From assembly GCF_001895205.1 (NCBI RefSeq), contig NZ_BDJF01000025.1, positions 220,814-284,813 on the forward strand: a stretch of DNA of 64,000 nucleotides, in the 5' to 3' direction. A program made the position numbers and the translations under genes. This document shows positions 9,002-18,831 of this stretch, in pieces. Positions within the stretch are counted from its first letter, which is position 1, and every line of letters starts with the position of its first letter. The DNA comes from Vibrio injensis. GTDB lineage: Bacteria; Pseudomonadota; Gammaproteobacteria; Enterobacterales; Vibrionaceae. The notes beneath the pieces were generated by a model. It was given only the letters and a program-made list of their open reading frames with translations. It did not search any database and was not told the origin of the DNA.

Positions 9002-10783
9002 ATGAGTCAATTTGCCATTAACTTACTGTTTGTTGGTGCCTCCTTTGCTCTCTACATCGGTATCGCCATTTGGGCTCGCGCCGGGTCAACCAAAGAGTTT
9101 TACGTCGCTGGCGGCGGCGTTAACCCGATTACTAATGGTATGGCCACCGCCGCCGACTGGATGTCAGCCGCTTCATTTATCTCGATGGCTGGCTTACTGG
9201 CTGCCGGTGGTTATGCCAACTCTTCTTTCCTAATGGGCTGGACGGGAGGATATGTCCTTTTAGCTATGCTGTTAGCACCCTACTTACGTAAATTCGGTAA
9301 ATTTACCGTGCCTGATTTTATCGGTGACCGCTTTTACAGCAAAGGCGCTCGTATCACGGCGGTAGTGTGTTTAATTATCATGTCCGTGACCTATGTTATC
9401 GGTCAGATGACCGGTGCAGGCGTCGCCTTTTCCCGCTTCCTAGAGGTCAGCTCTTCTACGGGGATCTGGATCGCTGCTGCTGTCGTGTTTATTTACGCCG
9501 TATTCGGTGGCATGAAAGGCATCACTTATACTCAGGTTGCTCAATATGTGGTGCTAATCATCGCCTATACCATTCCAGCGGTCTTTATTTCATTACAACT
9601 AACCAATAATCCGATTCCGATGTTTGGTATGTTCAGTACCCACACGGAATCAGGCGTACCACTGCTGGTAAAATTAAACGAAATCGTGCGTGAACTGGGT
9701 TTCCAAGATTACACCGCTGATGTCAGCAATAAACTGAATATGGTGCTGTTTACCTTATCATTAATGATAGGTACGGCCGGCTTACCACACGTTATTATCC
9801 GTTTCTTTACCGTACCGAAAGTCGCGGATGCACGCTGGTCGGCTGGCTGGACCTTAGTGTTTATCGCCTTACTGTATTTAACTGCCCCAGCGGTTGCCTC
9901 TATGGCACGTTTAAACCTGTTAACCACCCTTTATCCTGATGGTCCTAGTGCGCCTGCGCTTAATTACGCAGAGCGTCCTGATTGGATTAAAACGTGGGAA
10001 CAAACCGGCTTAATCCGCTGGGACGATAAAAATAATGATGGCCGGATCCAAATGTACAACGACAGCCCTGCTTTTGCTGAAAAAGCCACCGAGCGTGGTT
10101 GGGCGGGTAACGAACTTACCGTTAACAATGATATTCTGGTCTTAGCCAACCCTGAGATTGCCAATTTACCCAGTTGGGTTATCGGCCTAATCGCTGCTGG
10201 TGGTATTGCTGCTGCCTTGTCAACCGCTGCTGGCTTGTTACTGGCGATTTCATCCGCCATCAGCCATGACTTAATCAAAAATATTATTAACCCAAGGATC
10301 AGTGAAAAAGGGGAAATGTTAGCCGCTAGGCTATCCATGGCCGGCGCTATCTTACTGGCAACCTATCTGGGGTTAAATCCACCCGGCTTTGCCGCTCAAG
10401 TGGTGGCGCTTGCCTTCGGTATCGCTGCAGCAACCCTATTCCCAGCCTTGATGATGGGGATCTTCTCTAAACGTATTAACAGCGCTGGAGCCATTGCTGG
10501 CATGCTCACCGGTTTAATTGTGACTCTACTCTATATCTTCACTTATTTAGGTTGGTTCTTTATCCCAGGTACCAATATGCTGCCCAATACACCGGATAAC
10601 TGGCTATTTGGCTCACTGGGTTATGGTATTTCGCCGCTGTCGTTCGGTGCTGTGGGGGCTATGATTAACTTTGCTGTTGCCTTTGCCGTATCGGCGGTGA
10701 CCGCACCACCGCCAAAAGAAATCCAAGACTTGGTAGAAAGTGTACGTTATCCAAAAGGCGCTGGTGTTGCGATTGACCACTAA
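9002..10783 (+). CDS. Sodium:solute symporter, SSS family, large subunit
   Basis: 593-aa inner-membrane transporter of the SSS (SLC5-like) family, about 13 transmembrane helices, with family motifs FYVAGGGVNPITNGMATAADWMSAASFI near the N-terminus and GLIAAGGIAAALSTAAGLLLAISSAISHD around 390-420. Homologues paired with DUF4212 take up acetate or other short carboxylates; the substrate here cannot be read from sequence. A hydrophilic loop at about 335-385 interrupts the membrane domain and carries an EF-hand-like stretch, DKNNDGRIQMYN at 342-353. The adjacent orphan regulator at 5737 may control it (inference from context). A strong terminator follows 50 bp after the stop. Confidence 0.9.
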   Translation: MSQFAINLLFVGASFALYIGIAIWARAGSTKEFYVAGGGVNPITNGMATAADWMSAASFISMAGLLAAGGYANSSFLMGWTGGYVLLAMLLAPYLRKFGKFTVPDFIGDRFYSKGARITAVVCLIIMSVTYVIGQMTGAGVAFSRFLEVSSSTGIWIAAAVVFIYAVFGGMKGITYTQVAQYVVLIIAYTIPAVFISLQLTNNPIPMFGMFSTHTESGVPLLVKLNEIVRELGFQDYTADVSNKLNMVLFTLSLMIGTAGLPHVIIRFFTVPKVADARWSAGWTLVFIALLYLTAPAVASMARLNLLTTLYPDGPSAPALNYAERPDWIKTWEQTGLIRWDDKNNDGRIQMYNDSPAFAEKATERGWAGNELTVNNDILVLANPEIANLPSWVIGLIAAGGIAAALSTAAGLLLAISSAISHDLIKNIINPRISEKGEMLAARLSMAGAILLATYLGLNPPGFAAQVVALAFGIAAATLFPALMMGIFSKRINSAGAIAGMLTGLIVTLLYIFTYLGWFFIPGTNMLPNTPDNWLFGSLGYGISPLSFGAVGAMINFAVAFAVSAVTAPPPKEIQDLVESVRYPKGAGVAIDH

Positions 10784-10832
10784 TCAATCACAACCAAGGT
10801 GACAAGATTAACATTGACTCACGACTGTACAC

Positions 10833-10862
10833 TCGGGCTTTCAACGGAAAGCCCGAATTTTT
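10833..10862 (+). terminator. Rho-independent terminator after symporter
   Basis: Perfect 10-bp stem TCGGGCTTTC / GAAAGCCCGA with tetraloop AACG, followed by ATTTTTA. Confidence 0.88.
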
Positions 10863-10894
10863 AGCAAGCCATTAGGTTTAGGTAGGATGACCGT

Positions 10895-11416
10895 ATGTTT
10901 TGGGAATTAATTGCCACGTTTTCCGCCGGTTTAGGCGCTGCTGGAATCGCTTTGTTACTGAGAGCGATAACGCTAAAAAAACTGCCCAAGTGGATGATTC
11001 CGGTATTTGCCGGAGCTGGCATGTTGGGTTTTCAAATTTATTCGGAGTACAACTGGTTTAGCCATCAGCGTAGTTTGTTACCCGCTGGCGTTGAAGTGAT
11101 ACGTACGGCTCAAGAAAGTTCAGGCTGGCGACCTTGGAGTTATCTTTACCCGCAAACGCTGCGCTTTGTTGCTGCTGATGTGAACAATGCCAGCGTTAAT
11201 CAACGCTACCCCGCATTAGTTTTGGTTGACTTGTATTTTTTTGAAAGACGCATGAGTGCGAGGCGCGTACCTCAGGTAGTGGATTGTGAGGCTGGTGCTC
11301 GCGCTGATTTTAGCGACGATTTACTGATACCAGCGACAGCAGAAAACATAACTTCAGGTTGGCACAAGCTAGCAACCGATGATCGATTATTGCTTTTATT
11401 GTGCCAGCGACACTAA
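10895..11416 (+). CDS. Membrane-anchored protein of unknown function
   Basis: 173 aa. Two hydrophobic segments lie near the N-terminus (about 5-25 and 35-52), followed by a soluble, probably periplasmic, domain of ~120 residues containing SGWRPWSYLYPQTLRFVAADV and ending in LLLLCQRH. I do not recognise a named family; position suggests it is the conserved Vibrio protein between the symporter and yhhQ loci. ATG 10895 has GGTAGGA upstream (10881-10887). The gene is monocistronic, bounded by the terminator at 10833 and a convergent hairpin at 11515. No catalytic motif was seen. Confidence 0.75.
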   Translation: MFWELIATFSAGLGAAGIALLLRAITLKKLPKWMIPVFAGAGMLGFQIYSEYNWFSHQRSLLPAGVEVIRTAQESSGWRPWSYLYPQTLRFVAADVNNASVNQRYPALVLVDLYFFERRMSARRVPQVVDCEAGARADFSDDLLIPATAENITSGWHKLATDDRLLLLLCQRH

Positions 11417-11514
11417 GCAAATATTAAAGATAAGATCGGTGAAGGTCAGCGTTTTCCCCCCTTGAGAAAAGCATGACCAGTAACGTTAACCTGCTCCGTC
11501 ACTTTACGTAGATT

Positions 11515-11537
11515 TAGCCCAGTAGAAGACTGGGCTA
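11515..11537. terminator. Hairpin between convergent genes
   Basis: Perfect 9-bp stem TAGCCCAGT / ACTGGGCTA with a 5-nt loop, between the unknown membrane protein gene (plus) and yhhQ (minus). Neither side has a good T-run, so termination strength is uncertain. Confidence 0.5.
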
Positions 11538-11543
11538 CATGGT

Positions 11544-12215
11544 TTATATCTTGACGGGTTTACCTGATGTTTCGGGTTTAACCAAGGTCAATTTATGGAT
11601 TAAATAATTCAGCAGCACCCCATACATCGGAACAAATAAACCTAAGCTGATCAAGAGTTTTAAACCATAATCGACCAAAGCAATCTCAGTCCAATGTTCA
11701 GCCATGAACGGATCTGGACTTTGGTAAAAAGCAATCGCAAAAAAGGCCACTGTATCCAGTGCATTACCGAATAGGGTTGACGCGGTTGGCGCTACCCACC
11801 ACTGCTTCATCTGTCTGAGACGATTAAAGACATGCACATCTAAGATTTGTCCTAGTAGATAAGCCATAAAACTCGCTACCGCAATACGCGCAACAAACAA
11901 GTTAAATTCACTGAGTGGCGTAAAACCTTGGAACTGGCCTTCAAAGAAAATTACCGATAACAAATAGGAAACCGCAAGCGCAGGAAGCATCACCCAGAAA
12001 ATAATTCTACGCGCTAAGCCAGCCCCAAAGATACGTACTGTTAAATCGGTAGCAAGGAAAATAAAAGGAAAAGTGAACGCGCCCCACGTGGTATGAAAAC
12101 CGAAGAGTGTGAACGGTAGTTGAACAAGGTAATTACTTGACGCGATAATCACCAAATGAAATAACACTAAATACACCAGCGCTTTACGCAACTGGTCAGG
12201 AGTAAACCGACTCAT
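11544..12215 (-). CDS. yhhQ: Queuosine precursor transporter YhhQ (DUF165/QPTR)
   Basis: 223-aa inner-membrane protein of the DUF165 family, which imports 7-deazaguanine precursors (preQ0/preQ1) for queuosine modification of tRNA. Six hydrophobic segments are visible. Conserved features include SSNYLVQLPFTLFGFHTTWGAFTFPFIFLATDLTVRIFG near the start, the LLGQILDVHVFNRLR stretch, and PTASTLFGNALDTVAFFAIAF. The start ATG at 12215 has AAAAGG 6 bp upstream; that AGG is the end of a preQ1-I-like aptamer (12222-12257), which would couple expression to precursor supply. It stands alone, divergent from gmk. Confidence 0.92.
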   Translation of the reverse strand: MSRFTPDQLRKALVYLVLFHLVIIASSNYLVQLPFTLFGFHTTWGAFTFPFIFLATDLTVRIFGAGLARRIIFWVMLPALAVSYLLSVIFFEGQFQGFTPLSEFNLFVARIAVASFMAYLLGQILDVHVFNRLRQMKQWWVAPTASTLFGNALDTVAFFAIAFYQSPDPFMAEHWTEIALVDYGLKLLISLGLFVPMYGVLLNYLIHKLTLVKPETSGKPVKI

Positions 12216-12221
12216 ATTGAA

Positions 12222-12257
12222 CCTTTTTAGTTTGGTTTGGGGGCGAGGGAACCCAAA
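12222..12257 (-). promoter_or_regulatory. Candidate preQ1-I riboswitch in the yhhQ leader
   Basis: On the minus strand a 6-bp stem UUUGGG / CCCAAA encloses a 10-nt loop beginning UUC and ending CC, followed by the A-rich tail CCAAACUAAAAAGG. This is the layout of class I preQ1 riboswitches: G-rich P1, a UUC-starting loop, an A-rich tail, and a terminal GG that can pair with loop C residues as an H-type pseudoknot. The terminal AAGG is also the Shine-Dalgarno of yhhQ, so ligand binding would block translation. The adjacent gene is a preQ0/preQ1 importer. No covariance search was possible. Confidence 0.65.
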
Positions 12258-12610
12258 TGTAAGCCGCAGCTTTAGTTAATAATGTTACTTAATCGAACAA
12301 CAATTGCTGGATTAAGGGCGGCGATTATACGCAAACAGGATAAGCTCGCAAGGGTTACTTATTAAGCAATCGTTCTCTTCAATAGGAAATTTTTCTGTAC
12401 ACAGATTAGCCTATCGAGATAGCCACAGCTTTTACTTGAGCCGATCCGCTGGATCATGCTACTCTTCGCGTCCATTTTTCTGACCGAAATTGCCACGATC
12501 TAAACGGCATTACACTCAGTCAGTGCTAGTCTTAAGATAAAACTAGCGTTAATTTAGCATGATAAAATAGCGTTTCTCTCATCTTCCAACTCAAACGTGG
12601 AACCGAATAA
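12258..12610. other. Divergent promoter region between yhhQ and gmk
   Basis: About 350 bp carrying the upstream part of the yhhQ leader and the gmk promoter. No gene, and no unambiguous promoter hexamers or operator, was seen. Confidence 0.45.
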
Positions 12611-13234
<624 letters not shown>

Positions 13235-13244
13235 CCTCCGCCTT

Positions 13245-13296
13245 GTCATCCAACGAAAGTTGCCATCACTAACAGTGCTGACTTACGTTGGATGAC
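13245..13296 (+). other. Large branched stem-loop between gmk and rpoZ
   Basis: Perfect 11-bp arms GTCATCCAACG (13245-13255) and CGTTGGATGAC (13286-13296) enclose 30 nt with a smaller hairpin CACT-AAC-AGTG (13267-13277). No T-run follows, so it is not a classical terminator. It could be an mRNA processing or stability element between gmk and rpoZ. Confidence 0.55.
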
Positions 13297-13391
13297 GATG
13301 TAATTTGGGCATCGCCTGTCGCTAGTATCTGCTAGCGTTAGGTTGTATACTTTACAATCAACCTTATTTTAGTTAACTATTTGGAGTTCTC

Positions 13392-13664
13392 ATGGCACGC
13401 GTAACTGTTCAAGACGCTGTTGAAAAAGTTGGCAACCGTTTCGACTTAGTTCTGATTGCGGCTCGCCGCGCTCGTCAAATTCAAACTGGCGGTAAAGACG
13501 CTCTAGTGCCGGAAGAGAACGATAAGACCACGGTTATCGCTCTACGCGAAATCGAAGAAGGTCTGATCACGAAAGATGTACTTGATAATCGTGAGCGTCA
13601 AGAGCAACAAGAGCAAGAAGCAGCAGAGTTAGCCGCGGTAAGTAGCATCGTTCATAACCGCTAA
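13392..13664 (+). CDS. rpoZ: RNA polymerase omega subunit
   Basis: 90-aa subunit that stabilises beta-prime in RNA polymerase and forms one ppGpp-binding site with it. The N-terminal core [29 protein letters not shown] is family-perfect, including the conserved N-R-F-D-L motif; the acidic, Gln-rich C-terminus is variable as usual. GGAGTT lies 6 bp before the ATG. spoT begins 38 bp downstream, so the two are probably cotranscribed. Confidence 0.97.
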   Translation: MARVTVQDAVEKVGNRFDLVLIAARRARQIQTGGKDALVPEENDKTTVIALREIEEGLITKDVLDNRERQEQQEQEAAELAAVSSIVHNR

Positions 13665-13702
13665 TTCTGTATCAGCAAGGATTCAACCGACGGGCCTGAA
13701 AT

Positions 13703-15823
13703 TTGTATCTATTCGATAGCCTCAAAAGTGTTGTCCAAGAATATCTCACAGAGCCTCAAATAGAGGCTCTGCGCCAATCTTACCTAGTGGCAAGAGATGC
13801 TCATGAAGGGCAAACCCGCTCCAGCGGGGAACCGTATATTATCCACCCTGTTGCTGTGGCTCGAATCCTAGCGGAAATGCGCTTGGATTTAGAAACGCTG
13901 CAAGCGGCCTTGCTGCACGACGTTATTGAAGATACCTCCGCCACTAAAGCTGAGCTAGAAGCCCAGTTTGGGAGCGCTGTCGCCGAACTGGTTGATGGTG
14001 TGTCTAAACTGGATAAACTCAAGTTTCGCGATCGTAAAGAAGCCCAAGCGGAAAATTTTCGCAAAATGGTGCTAGCGATGGTGCAAGATATTCGAGTTAT
14101 CTTGATCAAACTCTCTGACCGCACTCACAATATGCGTACGCTCGGCGCGTTGCGTCCCGATAAAAAGCGTCGTATTGCCCGTGAAACGTTAGAGATCTAC
14201 GCCCCTCTCGCTCACCGCTTAGGTATCCATAATATTAAAACTGAGCTGGAAGAGCTGGGTTTTGAAGCCTTATATCCGAATCGCTTTCGGGTCCTCAAAG
14301 AAGTGGTCAAAGCGGCTCGTGGTAATCGTAAAGAGATGATTCAACGCATCCATAGTGAAATTGAAGATCGCTTACGAGAAGTCAACCTCTCAGCGCGAGT
14401 GGTTGGCCGAGAGAAAAATCTTTATTCCATCTATAACAAGATGAAGACTAAAGAACAGCGTTTTCACACCATTATGGATATCTATGCTTTTCGAGTGATT
14501 GTCGATTCGGCCGATACCTGTTATCGCGTATTGGGCCAACTCCATAGCCTTTACAAGCCTCGTCCGGGGCGAGTGAAAGATTACATCGCGGTCCCTAAAG
14601 CCAACGGCTATCAATCGTTACATACCTCGATGGTCGGCCCACATGGCGTCCCTGTTGAAGTGCAAATTCGCACCGAAGATATGGATCAAATGGCCGACAA
14701 AGGGGTTGCTGCTCATTGGTCTTATAAGGCCAATGGCGAACGAGGAGGCACCACTGCGCAAGTCAAAGCCCAGCGTTGGATGCAAAGTTTACTTGAGTTA
14801 CAACAAAGTGCGGGTAACTCGTTTGAATTTATTGAAAACGTAAAATCGGATCTCTTCCCCGATGAAATCTACGTCTTTACTCCCAAAGGGCGCATCGTAG
14901 AACTGCCGATGGGCGCTACCGCGGTCGATTTTGCTTACGCGGTTCATACCGATGTGGGTAATACTTGCGTTGGCTCACGAGTCGATCGCAACCCTTACCC
15001 ACTGAGTAAACCGCTTAAAAATGGTCAAACCGTCGAGATCATCAGTGCGCCCGGCGCAAGACCAAACGCCGCTTGGCTCAACTATGTGGTGACCTCTCGT
15101 GCGCGGACTAAAATTCGTCAGGTACTGAAAACCATGCGCCGCGAAGAGTCCATCACCTTAGGTCGCCGACTGCTCAATCACGCTCTCGGTGAGCGCTCAC
15201 TGACCGATATTAGTCCAGAAAATCTGAACCATGTCCTAAGCGAACTCAAAATCGCTAATGAGCAAGATTTACTCGCCGCGATTGGTTTGGGTGAACTAAT
15301 GAGTATCGTCATCGCACGCCGCTTACTGGGTAATGCCGATGAACTCAACGAAACAGAAAACCCTGACGGTTCGGCGAAGAAAAAATTGCCTATCCGTGGC
15401 GCAGAAGGCATTTTATTAACCTTCGCTAATTGCTGCCATCCGATCCCTGATGATTCGATCATTGCTCATGTTTCTCCAGGACGCGGCTTGGTTGTACACC
15501 GTGAAACCTGTCCAAATGTACGCGGCTATCAACGAGAGCCGGATAAATACATGGCGGTGGAATGGACCAAAGATTACGATCAAGACTTTATCGCTGAACT
15601 GACGGTGGATATGCATAATCGCCAAGGTGCACTGGCCGATTTAACCAATGTTATTTCCAATACTGGCTCTAATATCCACGGTCTTTCTACCGAAGAACGT
15701 GATGGCCGTTTGTATACAGTAACGGTTCTGTTAAGCACCAAAGACCGAGTCCACTTAGCAGGGATCATGCGAAAAATTCGTGTGATGCCAAACGCCTTAA
15801 AAGTGCGGCGCAGAAAGTACTAA
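13703..15823 (+). CDS. spoT: Bifunctional (p)ppGpp synthetase/hydrolase SpoT
   Basis: Controls the stringent-response alarmone: Mn-dependent ppGpp hydrolysis and weak synthesis under carbon, iron or fatty-acid starvation. 706 aa in the order HD hydrolase (His72-Asp73 in ALLHDVIEDT), synthetase domain (DIYAFRVIVD, RPGRVKDYIAVPKANGYQSLH), TGS domain (IYVFTPKGRIVELP near 390), helical/zinc-finger-like region (FANCCHPIPDD) and C-terminal ACT domain. The start is TTG 13703, giving MYLFDSLKSV; E. coli spoT also starts with TTG and MYLFESL, which supports the choice despite a poor ribosome-binding site. It is followed by a strong terminator and then trmH. Confidence 0.97.
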   Translation: MYLFDSLKSVVQEYLTEPQIEALRQSYLVARDAHEGQTRSSGEPYIIHPVAVARILAEMRLDLETLQAALLHDVIEDTSATKAELEAQFGSAVAELVDGVSKLDKLKFRDRKEAQAENFRKMVLAMVQDIRVILIKLSDRTHNMRTLGALRPDKKRRIARETLEIYAPLAHRLGIHNIKTELEELGFEALYPNRFRVLKEVVKAARGNRKEMIQRIHSEIEDRLREVNLSARVVGREKNLYSIYNKMKTKEQRFHTIMDIYAFRVIVDSADTCYRVLGQLHSLYKPRPGRVKDYIAVPKANGYQSLHTSMVGPHGVPVEVQIRTEDMDQMADKGVAAHWSYKANGERGGTTAQVKAQRWMQSLLELQQSAGNSFEFIENVKSDLFPDEIYVFTPKGRIVELPMGATAVDFAYAVHTDVGNTCVGSRVDRNPYPLSKPLKNGQTVEIISAPGARPNAAWLNYVVTSRARTKIRQVLKTMRREESITLGRRLLNHALGERSLTDISPENLNHVLSELKIANEQDLLAAIGLGELMSIVIARRLLGNADELNETENPDGSAKKKLPIRGAEGILLTFANCCHPIPDDSIIAHVSPGRGLVVHRETCPNVRGYQREPDKYMAVEWTKDYDQDFIAELTVDMHNRQGALADLTNVISNTGSNIHGLSTEERDGRLYTVTVLLSTKDRVHLAGIMRKIRVMPNALKVRRRKY

Positions 15824-15838
15824 CCCATCAACGCACAG

Positions 15839-15862
15839 AAAGCCCTGAATCAGGGCTTTTTT
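15839..15862 (+). terminator. Rho-independent terminator after spoT
   Basis: Perfect 9-bp stem AAAGCCCTG / CAGGGCTTT with loop AAT, followed by a T-run. Confidence 0.88.
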
Positions 15863-15923
15863 ATTAGCAATAAACTGACGAAGAAAAGGTGTGCCGCATT
15901 AGCGTGAGCACATAAATAGATTT

Positions 15924-16610
15924 ATGAATTTAGAACGTTATCAACGCATTCAAAATGTGCTTAAAGCCCGTCAAACCGACTTAACCGTCTGTTTGGAAGA
16001 AGTCCACAAACCGAATAATGTTTCTGCAGTGATCCGCACCGCCGATGCGGTTGGGTTACACCAGATTCATGCTGTATGGCCAAACGAACAAATGCGTACC
16101 TTAAGCCACACATCGGCAGGAGCACGTAACTGGGTTGAAGTCCAGACTCACAACAGCACGCTAGATGCGGTACATCACCTTAAGAACAGCGGCATGCAAG
16201 TTCTGGTAACAAATTTATCTGAGCATGCCATAGACTTTCGCGCCATTGACTACACTAAACCCACCGCCATCATTTTCGGCAGTGAAAAATCAGGTATCTC
16301 GCCACAGGCTTTAGCATTGGCCGATCATGATATTGTTATTCCTATGGTGGGCATGGTCCAATCCTTGAATGTTTCGGTGGCTAGTGCGCTGATCTTATAT
16401 GAAGCGCAGCGCCAGCGTCAGCAAGCTGGGATGTATGACCGCGAACAAAGTGCCCTATCCCAAACAACGATTCAGCGTATTTTGTTTGAGCGCGGTCATC
16501 CGGTTCTGGCTAAAGTCGCCAAACGTAAAGGACTGGCATACCCATTATTGGACAATCAAGGGCAGATTATCGCTGATGAAAAATGGTGGGACGCGATGCA
16601 GCGCGCATAA
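15924..16610 (+). CDS. trmH: tRNA (guanosine(18)-2'-O)-methyltransferase TrmH
   Basis: SAM-dependent SPOUT-family enzyme methylating the 2'-OH of G18 in the tRNA D-loop. 228 aa with the three SpoU motifs in order: KPNNVSAVIRTADAVG near 30-45, IIFGSEKSGIS near 118-128, and the knot-forming VGMVQSLNVSVASALILYE near 142-160. The basic C-terminal extension typical of TrmH is present (LAKVAKRKGLAYPLLD). It lies between spoT and recG, the conserved enterobacterial order spoT-trmH-recG, with 69 bp before recG. Confidence 0.96.
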   Translation: MNLERYQRIQNVLKARQTDLTVCLEEVHKPNNVSAVIRTADAVGLHQIHAVWPNEQMRTLSHTSAGARNWVEVQTHNSTLDAVHHLKNSGMQVLVTNLSEHAIDFRAIDYTKPTAIIFGSEKSGISPQALALADHDIVIPMVGMVQSLNVSVASALILYEAQRQRQQAGMYDREQSALSQTTIQRILFERGHPVLAKVAKRKGLAYPLLDNQGQIIADEKWWDAMQRA

Positions 16611-16679
16611 TTTGACTGTACAAATACACAGCTCAATGATTGAATAACACGTACCATTTCTGATTAACTGGTTGATATT

Positions 16680-18761
16680 ATGTCGCAGCTTCTGTCCGCA
16701 ATACCATTAACATCCCTATCGGGTGTCGGCGCTAAAGTCGCTGAAAAGCTCGCTAAAGTTGGCTTAAGCAATGTACAGGATCTGCTATTTCATCTTCCAC
16801 TGCGTTATGAAGACCGCTCACGTATCTATCCGATGGTCAAGCTACACCCAGGCTTGTGGGCAGCAGTCCAAGGTAAAATCACCGCCACAGATACCCATTT
16901 CGGCCGACGGAAAATGCTCACCGTAAAGATCAGTGATGGTAATGGCTCTCTCACGCTGCGTTTTTTCAATTTTACTGCAGCGATGAAAAATAGCTTCGCG
17001 ATTGGTAAGGTGATTTATGCGTTTGGCGAGATCAAACCCGGAAATCACGGACTGGAGATCATCCATCCCGATTATCAGCTTTATACTCAGCCACAAGATG
17101 CACAACCCGAAGAAGCAACGCTGACCCCCGTTTATCCAACCACGGAAGGCCTAAGGCAAAGTACACTGCGCAGTTTAACCGAACAAGCTCTTGCGCTACT
17201 CGACAAAGCCGCAGTACAAGAACTGATGCCTGATGGATTGTACGATAAACAGATCAGCCTTGCTCAAGCGCTGCATATTTTGCATCGCCCGCCTACTGAT
17301 ATCGATCTGAGCCAATTTGATGAAGGGCGTCATCCCGCTCAAGTTCGCCTGATCATCGAGGAGTTATTAGCGCAAAACCTCTCTATGCTCGCGGTGCGTA
17401 GCAAAGGTCAACAAGACGCGGCGCTGCCTCTCGTCACTCAAGGCCAACTCAAAAAACAATTTCTTGCCCAGCTGCCTTTTCAACCGACTCAAGCGCAAAC
17501 GCGAGTCGTAGAAGAGATTGAAACCGATCTCAGCCAAGCCCATCCAATGATGCGCCTAGTGCAAGGGGATGTCGGCTCCGGAAAAACGTTGGTCGCCGCT
17601 TTAGCCGCACTCAGAGCCATTGAACACGGTTATCAAGTGGCGCTGATGGCGCCAACCGAATTGCTGGCCGAACAACATGCGGCGAACTTCGCCAACTGGT
17701 TTGCTCCGTTAGGTATTCAAGTTGCTTGGCTTGCTGGCAAACTAAAAGGCAAAGCTCGACAAACTGAATTAACGCAGATTGCCAGTGGCACCGCAAAAAT
17801 GATCGTCGGTACCCATGCACTTTTTCAAGAGCAGGTTGAGTTTGATCACCTTGCGTTAGTCATTATCGATGAGCAGCACCGTTTCGGGGTCCATCAACGC
17901 TTAGAGCTGCGTGAAAAAGGCGCAAAACAAGGCGCTTATCCACACCAGTTAATCATGACGGCAACCCCGATCCCACGCACTCTTGCCATGACCGCCTATG
18001 CGGATTTAGAAACTTCAATTATTGATGAACTGCCTCCCGGACGCACGCCAATCCAAACCGTGGCGATCCCGGATACCAAGCGCAGTGATATCATCGAACG
18101 GGTTCGTCATGCTTGCCTACATGAGCATAAACAAGCTTATTGGGTCTGTACTTTAATTGATGAATCTGAAGTGCTGGAGGCGCAAGCTGCGGCCGATACC
18201 GCTGAAGAACTACAGCGCCAGTTGACTGAACTTAAGATTGGCTTGGTCCATGGACGCATGAAACCCGCAGAAAAACAGCAGGTGATGCAAGCCTTTAAAG
18301 ACAATCAATTGCATCTTCTCGTAGCAACCACCGTCATTGAAGTCGGCGTCGATGTACCGAACGCTAGCTTGATGATCATTGAAAATCCAGAGCGATTAGG
18401 TTTAGCACAATTGCATCAATTGCGTGGCCGAGTCGGTCGAGGCTCTGTCGCCAGTCACTGTGTGCTGCTGTACCGTTCACCCTTATCGAAAACCGCACAA
18501 AAACGTTTAGCGGTATTACGAGAGAGCAACGATGGTTTTGTGATTGCTCAGCGCGATCTAGAAATTCGTGGTCCGGGTGAATTATTGGGCACGAAACAAA
18601 CCGGATTAGCTGATTTCAAAATTGCCGATCTGGTTCGTGATCAACGCTTAATTCCAGAAGTACAAAGAATAGCGCGGCACATTCATGATCACTACCCCAC
18701 TCATGCTGATGCGATTATTGAACGCTGGCTCGGTGAGCGCGAAGTCTACGCCAAAGCCTAA
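16680..18761 (+). CDS. recG: ATP-dependent DNA helicase RecG
   Basis: Branch-migrating helicase that reverses stalled replication forks and processes recombination intermediates. 693 aa: an N-terminal wedge/OB domain (PLRYEDRSRIYP, then about 60-150), then superfamily 2 helicase lobes with motif I GDVGSGKTLVA (near 295), motif II DEQHRFG, motif III MTATPIPRTLAM, and motif VI QLRGRVGRG. The TRG-type C-terminus is present (ERLGLAQLHQLRGRVGRG...DLEIRGPGELLGTKQTG). All key residues are intact. No terminator is obvious before the xanP promoter 70 bp downstream. Confidence 0.97.
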   Translation: MSQLLSAIPLTSLSGVGAKVAEKLAKVGLSNVQDLLFHLPLRYEDRSRIYPMVKLHPGLWAAVQGKITATDTHFGRRKMLTVKISDGNGSLTLRFFNFTAAMKNSFAIGKVIYAFGEIKPGNHGLEIIHPDYQLYTQPQDAQPEEATLTPVYPTTEGLRQSTLRSLTEQALALLDKAAVQELMPDGLYDKQISLAQALHILHRPPTDIDLSQFDEGRHPAQVRLIIEELLAQNLSMLAVRSKGQQDAALPLVTQGQLKKQFLAQLPFQPTQAQTRVVEEIETDLSQAHPMMRLVQGDVGSGKTLVAALAALRAIEHGYQVALMAPTELLAEQHAANFANWFAPLGIQVAWLAGKLKGKARQTELTQIASGTAKMIVGTHALFQEQVEFDHLALVIIDEQHRFGVHQRLELREKGAKQGAYPHQLIMTATPIPRTLAMTAYADLETSIIDELPPGRTPIQTVAIPDTKRSDIIERVRHACLHEHKQAYWVCTLIDESEVLEAQAAADTAEELQRQLTELKIGLVHGRMKPAEKQQVMQAFKDNQLHLLVATTVIEVGVDVPNASLMIIENPERLGLAQLHQLRGRVGRGSVASHCVLLYRSPLSKTAQKRLAVLRESNDGFVIAQRDLEIRGPGELLGTKQTGLADFKIADLVRDQRLIPEVQRIARHIHDHYPTHADAIIERWLGEREVYAKA

Positions 18762-18831
18762 TATTCACCACATTCTCGTTTTCGTGTTACTTGAACGTAC
18801 AATAATGTCTGTTACCTCTTATTGATACATT

